From CAG-452 sp045531335 (GTDB lineage Bacteria; Bacillota; Clostridia; TANB77; CAG-508): a stretch of DNA of 51,402 bases. Where the stretch lies: NCBI GenBank assembly GCA_045531335.1, contig JAZSDU010000050.1:1-51402 (forward strand), in the 5' to 3' direction. Positions within the stretch are counted from its first letter, which is position 1, and every line of letters begins with the position of its first letter. Positions 43,307 through 50,779 of this stretch are shown here, piece after piece. The translations under genes were made by a program, and so were the position numbers. The notes beneath the pieces are model-generated. The model was not told where the DNA came from, did no database searches, and saw only the letters and a list, made by a program, of their open reading frames with translations.

Positions 43307-44093
43307 CTAATTGCTATATCTAGATAATTTGTTTCCTATTACAAAACTAATTATTAGCAGAATAATTGAAACTACACCTCGTATATCAAATGAAAATCCT
43401 GGATATATTACAAATATAGAACCAAGTATAAATCCGATTATTCCAAAATATGTGTATGATTTAACAAATTTAAACAAAAAGTTTATTAAACATAAAAATA
43501 GTGTTCCCCCAATTAAAAGCCCTATTCCTATTGGAAGTAAAAATGATAAATTTAAACTTGAAATTGCTGAAAGATATATTTGGTATAATCCAAGTAACAT
43601 TAAAATAACACTTTTACTAACACCAGGAATTACAATACCAGCAGACATTAAACATCCAGCAAGTATTAAATATGAATTAGAGTTTATATTTGTAGTAACA
43701 TCTAAAGAACTTTCTAATGCAACAAGATATAGGCTAAATGAAAATGTAAGGAGCAAGCATATAATATGTGTAAAAGTTATTTTAGGAGTATGTGCTTGTT
43801 TAATAACTAGTTTTAAACTTCCAAGAATTAATCCAATAACTCCAAAAGAAACTTCCATATAAAACTTATCAAAAGCTAATTTTAATAAATTTCCAACAAG
43901 AAAGACACCAATAAAAACTCCTATTCCAATTGGTAGAATGAATTTTAAATTATTTTTTATATCTTTAAAAAAATGTAATATTGAATCAACAATTTTTTCA
44001 TATAAACCAAAACAACACATAAAAACTCCGACTGCTAATTCCAGGGAGTATTGCACCTGCACCTATTAAAATACCTGCAAATAGATTTTTCAT
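43307..44093 (-). CDS. DUF368 family membrane protein, with a +1 shift at CGG 44030-44028
   Basis: 261 aa with about eight hydrophobic helices. DUF368 proteins relate to undecaprenyl-phosphate flippases (PopT). The true N-terminus is MKNLFAGILIGAGAILPGIS, starting at ATG 44093 on the minus strand. Codon 22 is CGG. The zero frame soon meets a stop; skipping the C gives SSGVFMCCFGLYEKI and the rest of the family sequence (GVIGLILGSLKLVI, GCLMSAGIVIPGVSKSVIL). The event is in coding sense on the minus strand, so it does not follow a fixed sequencing direction. Confidence 0.9.
44028..44030 (-). other. CGG recoding site 8 (DUF368, minus strand)
   Basis: Context AGT-CGG-A on the minus strand. +1 reading gives PGISSGVF, a conserved family segment. 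Confidence 0.9.
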
Positions 44094-44193
44094 ATAATAA
44101 CCTCATGAATAATATTTTATATAATTATATGTTTTTAATATGAAATTATTATAAGATTTAAAAAAATGGCAAACCTAAATATGAGGTGAGCTT

Positions 44194-45198
44194 ATGTTTA
44201 TACCCAAAGGAGTATATTTTGAACCAAAAGCAAGAGAATATGAACTAGGAAAACAATTATTAGAATTTTATGAAGAACAAGGAGTTAGTTTAATACCAAT
44301 AGAAAATCATAATAATATTGAAGAAATGAGAAAAAAACAAAATTCTGAATTTGCAAATATGAAACAAAATTTAATAATAGGAATTAGGAAAACGCATAAA
44401 TTTGTTCCAAATCATAAAGTATCAGACTATTTAGTACCTTATACGTCATCAGGTTGTATAGCTATGTGCATGTATTGCTATTTAGTATGTAATTATAATA
44501 AATGTTCATATATGAGACTATTTGTAAATAGAGAACAAATGCTAGAAAAGATAATAAAAGTTTCTAATCAAAGCGAAAAAGAGTTGACATTTGAAATAGG
44601 TAGCAATAGTGACTTAATATTAGAGAATACTATTACTCATAATTTAGAGTGGACCATAGAAAATTTTAATAGAGCTGAAAAAGGATATCTTACATTTCCA
44701 ACTAAATTTGATATGGTTGACCCTTTATTAAGTTTAAATCATAATGGAAAGATAATAGTAAGAATGAGTATGAATCCACAAGAAATAATAAATAAAGTAG
44801 AATTTGGAACTTCTAGATTGAACAATAGAATAAAAGCAATAAATAAGTTAAAGGGAGCAGGATATAAAGTAGGAATACTTATTGCACCAATAGTGCTCGT
44901 TGATAATTGGAAAGTATTATATGAAGACCTTATAAAAAAGCTATCAGAGGAATTGAGTGAAGATGTAAAAAAAGATGCAATATTTGAATTAATATTTATG
45001 ACTTATAGCTATGTTCACAAAATGATAAATAAAGAAGCGTTTCCAAAAGCTATAGATTTATTTAATCCTGAAATAATGACGGGGAGAGGAAAAGGAAAAT
45101 ATATGTATAAAAAAGAAATAAGAGAAGATGGAGAAAGATTTTTAAGAGAAACTATGAAAAAGTATTTTCCTGATAATAAGATATTGTATATAGTATGA
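44194..45198 (+). CDS. splB: Spore photoproduct lyase
   Basis: 334-aa radical SAM enzyme that reverses the thymine dimer of UV-treated spores. Motif SGCIAMCMYCYLVCNYNKC contains the C-x3-C-x2-C cluster site and an extra Cys. Start MFIPKGVYFEPKA after GAGGTGAG. Divergent from the DUF368 gene. Usually under the forespore sigma factor G in Bacillus; I see no clear promoter to confirm that here. Confidence 0.93.
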   Translation: MFIPKGVYFEPKAREYELGKQLLEFYEEQGVSLIPIENHNNIEEMRKKQNSEFANMKQNLIIGIRKTHKFVPNHKVSDYLVPYTSSGCIAMCMYCYLVCNYNKCSYMRLFVNREQMLEKIIKVSNQSEKELTFEIGSNSDLILENTITHNLEWTIENFNRAEKGYLTFPTKFDMVDPLLSLNHNGKIIVRMSMNPQEIINKVEFGTSRLNNRIKAINKLKGAGYKVGILIAPIVLVDNWKVLYEDLIKKLSEELSEDVKKDAIFELIFMTYSYVHKMINKEAFPKAIDLFNPEIMTGRGKGKYMYKKEIREDGERFLRETMKKYFPDNKILYIV

Positions 45199-45215
45199 AA
45201 AGTAAAACTATTAAC

Positions 45216-45244
45216 TTGAAAAATTATGTAAAATGTTATATAAT
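45216..45244 (+). promoter_or_regulatory. Sigma-A type promoter of the 45308 gene
   Basis: -35 TTGAAA (45216-45221), 17-base spacer, -10 TATAAT (45239-45244). Confidence 0.75.
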
Positions 45245-45307
45245 ATAAATGTTACGGCAGAGTAACTTATTTAAAATTTCTACTCAAATGAGAGAAAGGA
45301 AGATATT

Positions 45308-45655
45308 ATGAGAGTTCCAAGAGGAACTATTAATCTTCTAAAACAAGCATGTGAAGATGTGTTGAAAGATCCGATGATTTTGAAAGGAAAGAAACTTGAG
45401 TATTCTAATAAGAATAGCTCGGCATGGAATTCCAAAATTTTTTCTGAATTCAATGATGTTCCTGAGGATACTATTAAGCTTTGTGTCACTCAAAGCGGTC
45501 CTAATGTATACTACATTCTTGTATCTATGAATATGGATTGGCAAACTGTTGCTGATAATATTGTAAAAAAGATTAAAGAATTATATAAGGACAAAATAAT
45601 GGTATCATATAAAACATTTGAAGAAAAATTCATGGGATTTACTATAACATTCTAA
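45308..45655 (+). CDS. Uncharacterised 115-aa protein, own transcription unit
   Basis: Not recognised. Starts MRVPRGTINLLKQACEDVLK; mixed alpha/beta look, soluble, no signal peptide. AAAGGAAG precedes ATG 45308. Promoter and terminator enclose it alone. Codon use (GTT, CCT, GAG, AAG, AGC) differs from the AT-extreme neighbours, as for the genes at 5733 and 45791. Confidence 0.62.
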   Translation: MRVPRGTINLLKQACEDVLKDPMILKGKKLEYSNKNSSAWNSKIFSEFNDVPEDTIKLCVTQSGPNVYYILVSMNMDWQTVADNIVKKIKELYKDKIMVSYKTFEEKFMGFTITF

Positions 45656-45664
45656 CTTCACCCT

Positions 45665-45702
45665 AAAGCCACTGCTCAATATAATTGGTAGTGGCTTTTT
45701 GC
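45665..45702 (+). terminator. Terminator after the 45308 gene
   Basis: AAAGCCACT / AGTGGCTTT followed by T residues. Confidence 0.82.
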
Positions 45703-45713
45703 ATGTAAAAATA

Positions 45714-45742
45714 TTGTATATTATGTAGAAAAATGTTATAAT
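45714..45742 (+). promoter_or_regulatory. Sigma-A type promoter of the 45791 gene
   Basis: -35 TTGTAT (45714-45719), 17-base spacer, -10 TATAAT (45737-45742). Confidence 0.75.
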
Positions 45743-45790
45743 TCAAGCATTGCAAGTATGCAATAAATTATTCGAGAGGTCGGAATTACT

Positions 45791-46048
45791 ATGAGGCTTT
45801 TTAAAAAGTACAAACAAAAGGTTACAAACACAAAAGGATTAATTTTTGAACTTGATTTTAAACCAATTTCAAAACGGCTTGAAGTACAGTGCATAAATGC
45901 ACCAGGTCTTTCATTTATACATTCTGTAGAGGAAGTGATGAAACCGTTAGGATTTAAAGAAGTTGATGACTTACTTATGGGTATAGTTTATAAATGCCAG
46001 TCATACAATCATTTTAAAGAGATTGTAGAAAAAATTCGAAAAAGTTGA
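45791..46048 (+). CDS. Uncharacterised 85-aa protein, carries a non-shifting CGG
   Basis: Not recognised. Starts MRLFKKYKQKVTNTKGLIFE; soluble, no signal peptide. GAGAGGTCGG lies upstream of the ATG. Codon 29 is CGG (45875-45877), and here the zero frame stays open for 57 more residues while a +1 step would hit TAA soon after. It also uses CGA near the end. Together with its own promoter and terminator this suggests a gene acquired from a standard-code source. Confidence 0.6.
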   Translation: MRLFKKYKQKVTNTKGLIFELDFKPISKRLEVQCINAPGLSFIHSVEEVMKPLGFKEVDDLLMGIVYKCQSYNHFKEIVEKIRKS

Positions 46049-46054
46049 TCCTGG

Positions 46055-46098
46055 AAAATAAAGAAGGAACTTGTGTACAAGTTCCTTCTTTATTTTGA
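46055..46098. terminator. Strong terminator between the 45791 gene and tspO
   Basis: AAAATAAAGAAGGAACTTG pairs with CAAGTTCCTTCTTTATTTT; works in both directions. Confidence 0.88.
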
Positions 46099-46100
46099 TA

Positions 46101-46556
46101 TTAATTTAATAGATAAATAGAAAGATTTAAAACAGATGCGAAACTTATCCAAAGTAGATATGGAATTTGTAATAATCCTGCAACTTTATTTTTCCTGTAA
46201 AATTCTATTATCATTAATACAACTAAGGCAATTAATAATAGAATCCAGAAGAAAGAGAATAATCTCCACTGAAAAACAAAAAAGAAAAATGACCAAAGTG
46301 CATTTACAAATAATTGAGAATAATAAATTGTATTTATTTTATCATCTGTTAAAGAATTACTTTTAAGAATTCCATAAGATACTCCCATTAAAGTGTAAAG
46401 AATAGTCCATACTATTGGAAAAAGAATACTTGGTGGAGCAAATGATGGCTGAATTAAATTGTTGTAATAAATATAATCAGAAGTTAGAAAGCCAACTAAT
46501 CCACCAATTAATAATGGAACAAGAATAGATTTAATATAAATTAAAACTTTATTCAT
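46101..46556 (-). CDS. tspO: TspO/MBR family protein
   Basis: 151 aa, five membrane helices. Family marks: GGLVGFLTS near the start, QPSFAPPSILFPIVWTILY (the porphyrin/cholesterol site PP-x4-P-x2-W) and WSFFFFVFQW. Bacterial TspO proteins bind porphyrins. AGGAGGT precedes the minus-strand ATG at 46556. Single gene, convergent with the 45791 unit. Confidence 0.9.
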   Translation of the reverse strand: MNKVLIYIKSILVPLLIGGLVGFLTSDYIYYNNLIQPSFAPPSILFPIVWTILYTLMGVSYGILKSNSLTDDKINTIYYSQLFVNALWSFFFFVFQWRLFSFFWILLLIALVVLMIIEFYRKNKVAGLLQIPYLLWISFASVLNLSIYLLN

Positions 46557-46687
46557 AAAAACCTCCTTTTTATTAATATAAATATATTTTGTTAATTGAA
46601 TAAATATACAAAAAATAATTTTTAAGGTCAGGCACTTTTATATTTTTTAAACATATAATTTGTTATTAGGAAAACGGAGGTGCATAT

Positions 46688-47393
46688 ATGCCACTAATAT
46701 ATTTATCTGGATTTTTAGCTTTTTTAAAAACAGCTATTTTTGCTTTAGGATACATATCTAATAACAGCTTGTTTCCAGAACCATTATCAGCAGAAGAAGA
46801 AAATGAATATTTAGAAAAGTATATGAATGGAGATGAAGATGCAAGAAATATTTTAATTGAAAGAAATTTAAGATTAGTAGCACATATCTGTAAAAAATAT
46901 AATATACCTAATGTAGACAATGATGATTTAATATCAATAGGAACAATAGGTTTAATAAAAGGAATAAATACATATAAAACAGATAAGGGGGTACGCCTTG
47001 CCACATATGCCTCAAGATGCATAGAAAATGAAATTCTTATGCATTTAAGAAGTATTAAAAAATTAGGAGCGGAAGTATATTTAAATGAACCAATAGGAAA
47101 AGATAAAGATGATAATGAAATTTCATTAATAGATATATTAGAAAATGATGAAAAATCAATAGAAGATGAAATTGATTTAAAAATTAAAACTAAAAAATTA
47201 TATGAAAGAATGAAAGATATTTTAAAAGGTAGAGAAAAAACAATTATAGAATTAAGATTTGGACTTCGGAGGAGCTAAACCAAAGACACAAAATCAAATT
47301 GCAGAAATGATGGGAATTTCAAGAAGTTATGTATCGAGAATAGAGAAAAAGGCAATAGGAAAATTGAATAGTAAATTAGGGCATGAGTTGTAG
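46688..47393 (+). CDS. sigK: Late sporulation sigma factor SigK, with a +1 shift at CGG 47267-47269
   Basis: Mother-cell sigma factor. It starts with a hydrophobic pro-segment (MPLIYLSGFLAFLKTAIFAL) as in pro-SigK, then region 2 (NLRLVAHICKKYNI, DLISIGTIGLIKGI, LATYASRCIENEILMHLRS). In region 4 the frame meets CGG and stops four codons on at 47276. Skipping the C gives RFGLGGAKPKTQNQIAEMMG, then GISRSYVSRIEKKA and a stop at 47391. 234 aa, full length. ATG 46688 after ACGGAGGTG. Not interrupted by a skin element. Confidence 0.94.
47267..47269 (+). other. CGG recoding site 9 (sigK)
   Basis: Context CTT-CGG-A. +1 reading gives FGLGGAKPKTQ before the region 4 helix-turn-helix. Confidence 0.9.
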
Positions 47394-47421
47394 ATTTGAT
47401 TGCTGAATTTAATGCAAAAGA

Positions 47422-47494
47422 TGTAGGGGTCGCACTCCTGGGCGACACGAAAAATATAATAATAACGGGACGCCGAAGATTGCGTCCCCTACAA
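47422..47494. repeat. Paired REP-like palindromes (family A)
   Basis: TGTAGGGGTCGC ... GGCGACACG and, inverted, CGGGACGCC ... GCGTCCCCTACA after an AT spacer. Between sigK and pgi. Confidence 0.8.
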
Positions 47495-47606
47495 TTTTTG
47501 CAAAGATTATTTATAAAATAAATTCTCATTAAATAAAAAAACTATTCCCTATTTTTAATTATTATGATAATATATAACCAAGCAAAAGATAAAGGAGTGG
47601 TTGCAA

Positions 47607-48941
47607 ATGCCAAATGTAAATTTAGATTTAAGTTATAGTGGAATAGAAGAAAAAGAGCTTTTTGAATACGAAAATAAAGTTAAAGAAATATATGATAGAT
47701 TAAGTGAAAAAGCAAAAGATGAAAATGAATTTGTTGGATGGCTAAAATTACCAAGCAGTTATGATAGAAAAGAATTTGCTAGAATAAAAAAAGCTGCTAA
47801 AAGAATAAGAAAAGATTCAGAAGTTTTTGTAGTGATTGGTATAGGCGGATCATATTTAGGAGCAAGAGCAGTAATTGAAAGTTTAACAAGTAATTTTGCC
47901 AATATGTTTCCAGAAAGTATAAGGAAATCACCACAAATATTTTTTGTAGGAAACAGTATCAGTCCTAATTACATAAACGAATTAATAGATTGCATTGGAG
48001 ATAAAGATATATCAATAAATGTAATATCAAAATCAGGAACAACAACAGAGCCAGCAATTGCTTTTAGAATATTTAGAGAATATTTAGAAACTAAATATGG
48101 AGCAGATGAAGCGGCCAAAAGAATATATGTAACTACTGATAAGAAAAAAGGAGCATTAAAACAGCTTGCAGATGAAGAAGAATATGAAACTTTTGTAATA
48201 CCAGATAATGTAGGTGGAAGATTTTCAGTTTTAACACCAGTGGGACTACTTCCAATAGCAGTAGCTGGAATAGATATTGATAAATTAATGGAAGGTGCAA
48301 AAGATGCACAATACAACTATGCAGATAGTAGCATGAAATATAATCAATGCTATAGATATGCAGTTGCAAGAAATATTTTATATGGAAAAGATAAAACAAT
48401 AGAAATACTTGCAAATTATGAACCAAAACTTCATTATTTAACAGAATGGTGGAAACAACTATATGGAGAAAGTGAAGGAAAAGAAGGAAAAGGAATATTC
48501 CCAGCAGGAGTAGATTTAAGTACAGACCTTCATTCAATGGGACAATATATTCAAGACGGAAAAAGAAATCTTTTTGAAACAGTAATAAATGTAGAAAAAT
48601 CAAAAACAGATATAAAAATAAAAAGAGATGAAGATAACATAGACGGGCTAAACTTTATAGCAAATAAAACTATGGACTATGTAAATAAAAAAACGATGCA
48701 AGGAACAATAGAAGCACACGTAGAAGGTGGGGTTCCAAATATTGTTATAAATATAGAAGAATTAAATGAAGAAACAATAGGAGAATTAATATATTTCTTT
48801 GAACTTGCATGTGCTATATCAGGAAATATACTGGGAGTAGATCCTTTTAATCAACCAGGAGTAGAAGCATATAAAACAAATATGTTTAGATTACTTGGAA
48901 AACCAGGGTATGAAGATAAAAAAACTAAAAAGAAAAAATAG
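47607..48941 (+). CDS. pgi: Glucose-6-phosphate isomerase
   Basis: 444 aa, the short Bacillota form. Motifs: GIGGSYLGARA, VISKSGTTTEPA (sugar-phosphate site), GGRFSVLTPVGLLP (signature 1 region) and GVDPFNQPGVEAYK (signature 2). ATG 47607 after AAAGGAG; a TTG at 47601 is possible. Glycolysis and gluconeogenesis. Single gene. Confidence 0.96.
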   Translation: MPNVNLDLSYSGIEEKELFEYENKVKEIYDRLSEKAKDENEFVGWLKLPSSYDRKEFARIKKAAKRIRKDSEVFVVIGIGGSYLGARAVIESLTSNFANMFPESIRKSPQIFFVGNSISPNYINELIDCIGDKDISINVISKSGTTTEPAIAFRIFREYLETKYGADEAAKRIYVTTDKKKGALKQLADEEEYETFVIPDNVGGRFSVLTPVGLLPIAVAGIDIDKLMEGAKDAQYNYADSSMKYNQCYRYAVARNILYGKDKTIEILANYEPKLHYLTEWWKQLYGESEGKEGKGIFPAGVDLSTDLHSMGQYIQDGKRNLFETVINVEKSKTDIKIKRDEDNIDGLNFIANKTMDYVNKKTMQGTIEAHVEGGVPNIVINIEELNEETIGELIYFFELACAISGNILGVDPFNQPGVEAYKTNMFRLLGKPGYEDKKTKKKK

Positions 48942-48953
48942 ATTTCAAAAAAA

Positions 48954-48981
48954 TGTAGGGGTCGCACTCCTGGGCGACCCG
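48954..48981. repeat. REP-like palindrome (family A)
   Basis: TGTAGGGGTCGC ... GCGACCCG, same sequence as the coding copies; placed just after the pgi stop and next to a family C element. Confidence 0.8.
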
Positions 48982-49019
48982 TTCTCCAAAGAAATACTAA
49001 ATAAATGAAGATTAAAACA

Positions 49020-49185
49020 GGGCTAAAATATTAATTTTTGAAACAAAACCCCTAGGCCGGGGCATTGTTTACAAAAATTAATTATTTTAGCTTTTACATT
49101 TTGATTAAAAGTTAAAACTTTTAATCAAATCGGCAAGAATACATGAATATTCTTAATTCCTACACGAATAGCTAATGGCTAAAGA
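49020..49185. repeat. Composite AT-rich hairpin element (family C, copy 3)
   Basis: Arms GCTAAAATATTAATTTTTG and CAAAAATTAATTATTTTAGC enclose CCCCTAGGCCGGGG. Then comes the hairpin TTGATTAAAAGT ... ACTTTTAATCAA, and the tail TACACGAATAGCTAATGGCT shared with copy 1. Confidence 0.78.
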
Positions 49186-49202
49186 AAAAATGAATTTATC
49201 AA

Positions 49203-49231
49203 TTGACAATAATAGTAAAATTTATTATAAT
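49203..49231 (+). promoter_or_regulatory. Promoter of the T-box leader
   Basis: -35 TTGACA (49203-49208), 17-base spacer, -10 TATAAT (49226-49231); both hexamers are perfect consensus. Confidence 0.88.
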
Positions 49232-49237
49232 ATTAAC

Positions 49238-49467
49238 TAGTTAAATATAAAAACTATGAAGAGACAAAGTAAGATAAAGGTTACTTTTAGAGAGAACAAG
49301 TGATGCGCTGAAAGCTTGTTTAAGAAAACATATCTGAAAAACTACCTCGGAGTTTCTAAGCAAAACTTAGACGTTTAAAGTACGATATAGCTTTACCTAA
49401 AGTTAAATTTAGGGTGGAACCGTGTATATGCACCCCTAATAGATATTTATATCTATTAGGGGTTTTT
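49238..49467 (+). promoter_or_regulatory. T-box riboswitch (probably threonine)
   Basis: The leader shows the T-box sequence AGGGTGGAACCGTG (49411-49424), an antiterminator that would pair AGGG with CCCT, and a competing terminator. Stem I contains AGAGAG and the specifier region AAAACTACCTCGGAGTTT. ACT (49341-49343) or ACC (49344-49346) would both be threonine codons, which fits the thrS gene at the end of the unit. Confidence 0.88.
49433..49467 (+). terminator. T-box terminator
   Basis: CCCCTAATAGATAT / ATATCTATTAGGGG with a two-base loop and TTTTT. Mutually exclusive with the antiterminator. Confidence 0.88.
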
Positions 49468-49486
49468 GTGTAAAAGGAGAAAAGTT

Positions 49487-49960
49487 ATGAATTTTATAGA
49501 ACAAATTGAAATAGTTAATTTACTAGATGATAAAAAATATTTGGAAGAAGTGTCAGAATGGATATGGAAAGAATGGTCAAAAGAAAAAGGTGCAAAAAAA
49601 GAAGATATACTATATAGATCTAAACATTCATTAGGATATGATAAAATTCCTCAAATGTATATAGCTAAATATAATGAAGAAGTAATAGGAGTAGTTTCAA
49701 TTTGGAGAAATGATATAATGTCTAGACAAGACTTATATCCATGGATGTCTACATTAATAGTAAAACCAGAATATAGAAATAAAGGTGTAGGGAAAAAGTT
49801 GCAAGAAAAATGTATTGAAGAATGTAAAAGATTAAAATATGAAAATATATACTTAATTACACATCATGATAATTATTACGAAAAAACAGGATGGGAATTT
49901 TTAGATAATGCCCCAGAAATAGATGGGAAATATACAAAAATATATGTTCATAAATTATAA
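49487..49960 (+). CDS. GNAT family N-acetyltransferase
   Basis: 157 aa. The acetyl-CoA motif A is STLIVKPEYRNKGVGKKLQE. Motif B follows (YLITHHDNYYEKTGWEF). Substrate unknown. ATG 49487 after AAAGGAGAAA. First gene after the T-box, so its expression rises when charged tRNA, probably tRNA-Thr, is low. 23 bases separate it from the NTPase gene. Confidence 0.88.
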   Translation: MNFIEQIEIVNLLDDKKYLEEVSEWIWKEWSKEKGAKKEDILYRSKHSLGYDKIPQMYIAKYNEEVIGVVSIWRNDIMSRQDLYPWMSTLIVKPEYRNKGVGKKLQEKCIEECKRLKYENIYLITHHDNYYEKTGWEFLDNAPEIDGKYTKIYVHKL

Positions 49961-49983
49961 TTACGATAAAGAAAGGAGAAAAG

Positions 49984-50608
49984 ATGTTAGTATCTATAGG
50001 CTCAAGAAGTATTCCAAAAGTAACAGCTATAACTAGAGCATTTTCTAGATATCCTGAACTTTGGATAAACAATTTAGATAAAATAGAATATATAATTATG
50101 CCAAAAGAAGTAAGAAAAGACGAAAATGAAGGACAACAAAAAGATAATTTTTCAGGAGTTTCATGTAATCCATTAACGCTTAAAGAAACAATTGAAGGCG
50201 CAAAAAATAGAGCAAAAAATGCATATGAATATGCAGTAGAAAGAGAACGGCACATGCACATATGGAGTTGGAATAGAAGCTGGAATGTACAGTGTTCCAG
50301 AGGTAGAAACAGAATATATGGATGCAAGTATATGTGCAATATATGATGGAAAAGAATACTATATAGGTTTTAGCCCATCATTTGAATATCCTAAAACAGT
50401 AGTAGAAAGAGTTTTGCAAGGAGAAGAATTAGGATATATGGAAGACATATTTGGAAGTACAGCAAAAGGAAGAAAAGGTGCAATTGGAGTATTAACTGCT
50501 GGAAGAGTATATAGAGACGAATTAGAAGAATATGCAGTAATAATGGCATTAACCAAAATTGTGTCAAAAGATGTATATAAAAACGAGGGACATTCCTCAC
50601 ATGATTAG
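49984..50608 (+). CDS. DUF84/YjjX-like inosine/xanthosine triphosphatase, with a +1 shift at CGG 50248-50250
   Basis: 207 aa. House-cleaning NTPase family that removes non-canonical purine nucleotides. First frame: MLVSIGSRSIPKVTAITRAF and the helix LKETIEGAKNRAKNAYEYAV. After RE the codon is CGG. Skipping the C gives EGTCTYGVGIEAGMYSVPE, the family's GVGIEAG motif, then FGSTAKGRKGAIGVLTAG. ATG 49984 after GAAAGGAG. The last residues (GHSSHD) come from a GAGGGACATTCCTC palindrome at the 3' end. Confidence 0.88.
50248..50250 (+). other. CGG recoding site 10 (DUF84 NTPase)
   Basis: Context GAA-CGG-C. +1 reading restores the family motif GVGIEAG downstream; the zero frame has no such motif and stops at 50344. 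Confidence 0.88.
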
Positions 50609-50640
50609 GAATACCCGTTACTAAGGTTTGTCCCTCAAAC
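50582..50640. repeat. GAGGGACA palindrome at the 3' end of the NTPase gene
   Basis: AACGAGGGACATTCCTCACA and the later AAGGTTTGTCCCTCAAACCT can form nested hairpins; they contain the NTPase stop codon. Confidence 0.55.
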
Positions 50641-50651
50641 CTTATAAAAAA

Positions 50652-50755
50652 TGTAGGGGCGACCAATATATATGCCCGAAAAAATAAATTACAAATATTA
50701 TAGGGGCGTTGTCGGTAAGGAATACCACAGAGAAATGCCGAACTGCGCCCACATA
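50652..50755. repeat. Two REP-like fragments (family A, degenerate)
   Basis: TGTAGGGGCGACC ... TGCCCG and TAGGGGCGTTGTCGG ... CCGAACTGCGCCC, before the thrS ribosome binding site. Confidence 0.6.
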
Positions 50756-50779
50756 AAATATTAAAAGGAGAGAAAAATT

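Noticed and set aside
43311..43862. A plus-strand protein opposite the DUF368 gene
   Set aside because: The minus strand has the family sequence, start and ribosome binding context. The plus frame has no recognisable content.
7965..50608. The ten frame breaks as sequencing or assembly errors
   Set aside because: Random or motif-linked insertion of C would fall at all codon phases and in non-coding DNA. All ten lie exactly before a Gly codon, on both strands, in otherwise perfect genes, and no other indel type is seen.
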